A stretch of DNA of 10,409 bases from positions 1 to 10,409 of the forward strand of contig JAUPMA010000040.1 in the NCBI GenBank assembly GCA_030836935.1, in the 5' to 3' direction. Under the pieces are notes generated by a model, which saw only the letters and a list, made by a program, of their open reading frames with translations, searched no databases and had not been told where the DNA came from. This DNA is from Pseudomonadota bacterium. GTDB lineage: Bacteria > Pseudomonadota > Gammaproteobacteria > SZUA-229. Below are positions 7,714 through 10,409 of the stretch, piece after piece; position 1 is the stretch's first letter, and each line of letters starts with the position of its first letter. A program made the translations under genes and the position numbers.

Positions 7714-7776
7714 GTAGGGTGCGTCCCTTGTGGGTGCCCAAAACAAGAAAGGGCAACCACAAGGGTTGCCCCTACA
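7714..7776. repeat. Imperfect palindromic repeat, about 62 nt, downstream of hom
   Basis: The left arm (about 7714-7739, beginning GTAGGGTGCG and ending GGGTGCCC) is an imperfect inverted copy of the right arm (about 7752-7776, ending in CCCTAC), with an A-rich spacer of roughly 12 nt. The right arm also contains its own 8-bp hairpin. GTAGGG-ended palindromes of this kind occur as dispersed, non-autonomous repeats in many proteobacterial genomes, but I cannot test copy number here. It begins within two or three bases of the hom stop codon. Coordinates at the right end may be off by one. Confidence 0.7.
7752..7772 (-). terminator. Intrinsic terminator of hom
   Basis: Read on the - strand, GGGCAACC, a 5-nt loop and GGTTGCCC form an 8-bp stem, followed at once by the T-rich run TTTCTTGTTTT. 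The stem lies within about 10 nt of the hom stop codon. It forms the right arm of the larger palindrome at 7714-7776. Confidence 0.7.
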
Positions 7777-7777
7777 T

Positions 7778-7879
7778 TTAACCCAAATGTTCCATACGAA
7801 TGCGCGTCACCTTGCCTTCAATGACTGAAAGTTTTTCCACCGCCGCAATCGCCGCATTCATATTCTTTTCCAGCACTTT
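7778..7879 (-). repeat. Direct repeat copy within hom (matches the relic at 6483-6584)
   Basis: The last 33 codons plus stop of intact hom, about 88% identical to the relic. In both copies the match begins at the stop codon, and the DNA just past each stop is a long but unrelated palindrome. Confidence 0.88.
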
Positions 7880-9088
7880 TGAAGTGAGCAATATCAATTG
7901 CACGCGCGTCTGGCCTTCCTGTGGTTCTTTCTGAATTACCGCTTCGATACTGATATTTTTATCGGCAAAAATGCGTGTCACATCCGCCAGCACGCCGGGC
8001 TTGTCTTCCGCCAGCATGCGCAAATAACAGGCAGTTTCAAATTCATCGTGTGCCAATACCGGCACATCCGACATGGCATCAGGCTGGAAACCCAGCATGG
8101 CCACACGGTGCGCGGCATCGGCATCTTTCGCGCGCGCCACATCAATCAAGTCTGCAATCACGGCTGACGCTGTCGGTTCGGCACCCGCACCGGGGCCGTA
8201 ATAAAGTGTTGGCCCAACGGCATCGGATTTCACCAGCACGGCATTCATCACGCCGTTTACATTGGCGATCAAGCGGCGCTCTGGAATCAGTGTCGGATGC
8301 ACGCGCATTTCAATACCGCGTTCGGTACGCCGTGCAATACCCAGATGCTTGATGCGATAACCAAGCTGCTCGGCATAGGTCACATCTTCACGCGCGATTC
8401 TGGTGATGCCTTCGGTAAAGGTTTTTTTGAATTGCAGCGGAATGCCAAATGCGATGGAGGCGAGAATGGTGAGCTTGTGCGCGGCATCAATGCCTTCCAC
8501 ATCAAATGTCGGATCCGCTTCGGCATAACCCAGCGCCTGCGCTTCTTTCAGCACATCATTGAAGTCGCGGCCCTTTTCACGCATTTCAGTGAGAATGAAA
8601 TTACCGGTGCCGTTGATAATGCCGGCCAGCCATTGAATACGGTTGGCGGCCAGACCTTCACGAATGGCTTTGATAATCGGCACACCGCCGGCAACGGCGG
8701 CTTCGAACCCGACAATGACGCCTTTGGCCTGAGCGGCCCTGAAAATCTCATCACCATGGGTGGCGATCAGGGCTTTATTGGCGGTGACCACGTGCTTGCC
8801 GTTTTCTATGGCCTTCATTACCAGCTCACGCGCCAGGGTGTAGCCACCGATCAATTCGACTACCACATCCACTTCGGGATTATTCACCACATCCCAGGCG
8901 TTTTCGGTGAGTTTGACTCTGGCGGGATCAAGAAACTTCTGTTCGGCAATATTCAGTGAGGCCGCGTGGATAATTTGCAGGCTGCATCCGCAACGCCGGG
9001 TAATTTCTTCGGCATTTCGTTGCAGCACGGTGGCCGTGCCGCCACCAACAGTACCCAAACCCATCAAACCAATCTTTACCGGCTTCAT
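7778..9088 (-). CDS. hom: Homoserine dehydrogenase (monofunctional, ACT domain)
   Basis: This cytoplasmic enzyme reduces aspartate semialdehyde to homoserine with NAD(P)H, the branch point to threonine and methionine. The 436-residue product has the nucleotide-binding motif GLGTVG (10-15), the conserved TANKALIA segment (102-109, with Asn104 and Lys105), INGTGNFIL (158-166), and the catalytic region DVEGIDAAHKL (196-206, Lys205). A C-terminal ACT domain at about 353-430 (LAEDKPGVLADVTRIF) suggests feedback control by threonine. The length is normal for the monofunctional type. ATG at 9086-9088 is preceded by GGAG at an 8-nt distance. It has its own promoter (TTGACA, 17 nt, TAGTTT). It converges with thrC instead of sharing an operon with it, and a relic of a second hom 3' end lies 1.3 kb away. 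Confidence 0.97.
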   Translation of the reverse strand: MKPVKIGLMGLGTVGGGTATVLQRNAEEITRRCGCSLQIIHAASLNIAEQKFLDPARVKLTENAWDVVNNPEVDVVVELIGGYTLARELVMKAIENGKHVVTANKALIATHGDEIFRAAQAKGVIVGFEAAVAGGVPIIKAIREGLAANRIQWLAGIINGTGNFILTEMREKGRDFNDVLKEAQALGYAEADPTFDVEGIDAAHKLTILASIAFGIPLQFKKTFTEGITRIAREDVTYAEQLGYRIKHLGIARRTERGIEMRVHPTLIPERRLIANVNGVMNAVLVKSDAVGPTLYYGPGAGAEPTASAVIADLIDVARAKDADAAHRVAMLGFQPDAMSDVPVLAHDEFETACYLRMLAEDKPGVLADVTRIFADKNISIEAVIQKEPQEGQTRVQLILLTSKVLEKNMNAAIAAVEKLSVIEGKVTRIRMEHLG

Positions 9089-9135
9089 TTTTCAATCTCC
9101 AAGGCAGCGGCTTACGCATATCAAATCGAGCCGGC

Positions 9136-9164
9136 AAACTACTGATGAAAGCCAAGGCTGTCAA
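9136..9164 (-). promoter_or_regulatory. Sigma-70 type promoter of hom
   Basis: On the - strand a perfect -35 box TTGACA (9164-9159) and a -10 box TAGTTT (9141-9136) are separated by exactly 17 nt. The -10 keeps the key T, A and final T. Transcription would start near 9129 and leave about 40 nt of leader with the GGAG ribosome site. No threonine-rich leader peptide or attenuator stem is evident. Confidence 0.6.
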
Positions 9165-9180
9165 CTGTCAGGTTTTCTGT

Positions 9181-9189
9181 TGATATACT
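9181..9189 (+). promoter_or_regulatory. Extended -10 promoter of the Mth938-like gene
   Basis: TGA followed by TATACT forms an extended -10 element on the + strand. The start of transcription would fall near 9195-9197, at the ATG itself, which suggests a leaderless mRNA. No good -35 is seen. It is divergent from the hom promoter, and the two share the 9159-9170 region, where CTGTCA occurs twice with one base between. Confidence 0.45.
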
Positions 9190-9196
9190 TTCGGCC

Positions 9197-9595
9197 ATGA
9201 AATTTAGCGAAGACAAACCAGCCGGCAGCCATATCGTGCGCGGTTATGACATGCAGGGCATTGATATCAATGGCAGGGTTTTCCGGCAAAGCCTGGTGGT
9301 CAGCCGGCAACAGCTGGTAACAGACTGGCCGGTGCGTTCGGTTGATGAACTGAATGAAACCACCTTGGCGGTACTGCTGGCGATACAACCCGAAGTGATA
9401 CTGATCGGCACGGGTTCCGCACTACGCTTTCCCCATCCGCAGGCGTATGCCAGCCTGATTAACCTTGGCGTGGGGGTGGAATTCATGGATTCGGCGGCGG
9501 CCTGCCGTACCTACAACATCCTGCTGGGCGAAGACCGCCAGGTTGTGGCCGGCATTATTTTGCAGGAGCGGGCCATGCCTGCGACAAAAATATAA
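9197..9595 (+). CDS. Mth938/NDUFAF3-like domain protein (DUF498)
   Basis: This small soluble protein of 132 residues belongs to the family that includes archaeal Mth938, Xanthomonas Xcc1710 and the mitochondrial complex I assembly factor NDUFAF3. The bacterial role is not settled. Visible features are an N-terminal beta-rich part (IVRGYDMQGIDINGRVFRQS, residues 13-32), the strand and loop EVILIGTGSALRFP (86-99), and the C-terminal GVEFMDSAAACRTYNILLGE (111-130 region). The start at 9197 agrees with relatives in opening shortly before the first strand. No Shine-Dalgarno sequence is visible, and the -10 box ends only 7 nt upstream. In Xanthomonas-like genomes relatives of this gene lie near an aminotransferase, hom and thrC; here it is beside hom but divergent, with the aminotransferase missing. 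Confidence 0.85.
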   Translation: MKFSEDKPAGSHIVRGYDMQGIDINGRVFRQSLVVSRQQLVTDWPVRSVDELNETTLAVLLAIQPEVILIGTGSALRFPHPQAYASLINLGVGVEFMDSAAACRTYNILLGEDRQVVAGIILQERAMPATKI

Positions 9596-9596
9596 A

Positions 9597-9618
9597 AAAG
9601 GGCGGTTGCCCGCCCTTT
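9597..9618. terminator. Bidirectional intrinsic terminator
   Basis: A 9-bp stem, AAAGGGCGG (9597-9605) and CCGCCCTTT (9610-9618), encloses a TTGC loop. The stem starts two bases after the Mth938-like stop; an A-run precedes it and a T-rich stretch follows, so it can serve both that gene (+) and the convergent rpoS (-). Confidence 0.85.
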
Positions 9619-9647
9619 CTTTGATTTCAACACACTATGTTGATTAG

Positions 9648-10409
9648 TTAGTCGTTAAGCAACAATTCCTCTGAAAAGCCCTGGCTTTCGAGAATCTTGC
9701 GCATCTGGCGCAGCGCATCCATCTGGATCTGGCGCACACGTTCACGGGTTACACCCAGTTCGGCACCCACTTCTTCCAGCGTGGTACGTTCATGGCCATA
9801 CAAACCGAAACGGCGCACCACAACCTGACGCTGTTTTTCTTCCAGCTGGTTGAGCCACATTTCCAGATTGGCCATCACATCCTCATCCTGCAACAGATTG
9901 GATGGCTCGGGATTGTTGTAATCGGGAATGATTTCCAGCAGCGGACGATCATTGTCCTTGCCTACCGGCACATCAACGGAAGTCACGCGATCACGCAGAC
10001 CCAGCATTCTTTCCACATTCTCAACCGGACGATCAACCAGCGCGGCAATTTCTTCCGGTGTTGGTTCATGTTCCATGGTCTGTTCGAGCTTGCGGGCGGC
10101 GCGCAGGTAAACATTCAGTTCCTTGATAACGTGAATAGGCAAACGGATGGTGCGCGTCTGGTTCATCAGTGCACGTTCAACGGTCTGGCGAATCCACCAG
10201 GTAGCGTAAGTTGAAAAACGGAAACCTTTTTCAGGATCGAATTTTTCAACAGCGCGAATCAGGCCAAGATTGCCTTCTTCAATCAGATCCAGCAGCGCCA
10301 GACCACGGTTCATGTAACGGCGTGCAATTTTTACCACCAGGCGCAAATTGCACTCGATCATTTTCTTGCGGGCATATTCCACACCCTTGCGTGACAGGCG
10401 GGAGTAGTA
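9648..10409 (-). CDS. rpoS: RNA polymerase sigma factor RpoS, C-terminal part (5' end outside window)
   Basis: RpoS is the stationary-phase and general stress sigma factor. The frame is open from the window end to the TAA at 9648-9650, giving 253 residues; the N-terminus (region 1 and part of 1.2, perhaps 60-80 residues) is outside. The visible part begins YYSRLSRKG, continues into [12 protein letters not shown] (region 2.1), [20 protein letters not shown] (2.2), [14 protein letters not shown] (2.3-2.4) and [10 protein letters not shown] (start of region 3). It ends with region 4: [17 protein letters not shown] and the helix-turn-helix [27 protein letters not shown] and [13 protein letters not shown] mark it as RpoS and not RpoD. 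An internal GTG that looks like a start at 10380-10382 is simply the valine of KGVEYARKK and is not the true start. Confidence 0.96.
   Translation of the reverse strand, partial: YYSRLSRKGVEYARKKMIECNLRLVVKIARRYMNRGLALLDLIEEGNLGLIRAVEKFDPEKGFRFSTYATWWIRQTVERALMNQTRTIRLPIHVIKELNVYLRAARKLEQTMEHEPTPEEIAALVDRPVENVERMLGLRDRVTSVDVPVGKDNDRPLLEIIPDYNNPEPSNLLQDEDVMANLEMWLNQLEEKQRQVVVRRFGLYGHERTTLEEVGAELGVTRERVRQIQMDALRQMRKILESQGFSEELLLND

Larger units (their letters stand above)
6483..7879. mobile_element. Candidate cassette bounded by direct repeats of the hom 3' end
   Basis: Two direct repeats of the hom 3' end (6483-6584 and 7778-7879, start to start about 1,295 nt) frame a segment holding the DUF2938 and GNAT genes. 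The arrangement resembles elements that insert in the 3' end of a gene and restore it while displacing the original end. No integrase, transposase or recombinase is present in the segment, so movement would need a helper. Homologous exchange with a diverged hom region, or a tandem duplication followed by deletion, would leave the same trace. Confidence 0.4.

Noticed and set aside
7601..7773. A minus-strand open frame of about 57 codons, including a segment reading LEVTTPPLPQFNKTLAF
   Set aside because: It has no usable start codon, and its upstream half is a translation of the palindromic repeat. It could be the end of a lost gene, but I recognise no family and cannot support it.
6483..7879. 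Classical insertion sequence with a transposase
   Set aside because: No transposase or integrase frame exists in the segment, and the flanking repeats are a gene end and not terminal inverted repeats.
8297..8959. A 220-codon + strand ORF inside hom
   Set aside because: It lies antisense to a clear hom coding sequence and has no family features; a shadow frame.
10380..10382. GTG as the start codon of rpoS
   Set aside because: The frame stays open and RpoS-like upstream of it (YYSRLSRKG), so the true start is outside the window.

Overview
The window is a chromosomal stretch of a proteobacterium, most likely a gammaproteobacterium. This rests on a TrxB very close to the enterobacterial type, a clear RpoS (restricted mainly to gamma- and some other proteobacteria), an Aat of the gammaproteobacterial kind, and a monofunctional Hom with a C-terminal ACT domain. 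I cannot name a genus. Gene density is high, and there are no tRNA, rRNA or CRISPR sequences and no recognisable transposase or integrase.

Layout. On the + strand: the 3' part of trxB (1-761); a short intergenic region with a stem-loop and a candidate promoter; an exported alpha/beta hydrolase (941-1801); a membrane GGDEF-EAL protein with a CHASE4-like sensor (1818-4025), 16 nt downstream and probably co-transcribed; a possible broken small membrane ORF (4022-4150); aat (4193-4906); and thrC (4934-6403) with its own -10 box overlapping the aat stop codon. On the - strand: a 33-residue relic of the 3' end of hom (6483-6584), a DUF2938 membrane protein (6636-7127), a GNAT acetyltransferase (7159-7560) and intact hom (7778-9088). 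Divergent from hom is a Mth938/NDUFAF3-like gene (9197-9595, +). It converges, across a bidirectional terminator, on the 3' part of rpoS (9648-10409, -).

How the genes relate. thrC and hom serve the same pathway (aspartate semialdehyde to homoserine, then O-phosphohomoserine to threonine). Here they lie on opposite strands, about 1.4 kb apart, instead of in the hom-thrC operon common in related bacteria. thrB is not in the window. The two genes between them are framed by direct repeats of the hom 3' end (about 88% identical, 102 nt). This makes the GNAT-DUF2938 pair look like a small inserted cassette, or the trace of a recombination with a diverged hom allele. Long palindromes sit directly beyond both hom 3' ends. 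The hydrolase and c-di-GMP pair separates trxB from aat, genes that lie close together in many gammaproteobacteria, so that pair also looks accessory.

The most unusual items are the hom 3'-end duplication, the 76-nt heptamer-built hairpin after thrC, the UGA-interrupted small ORF coupled to the GGDEF-EAL gene, and a possible leaderless start for the Mth938-like gene. I found no multi-gene system that I could call wholly new.
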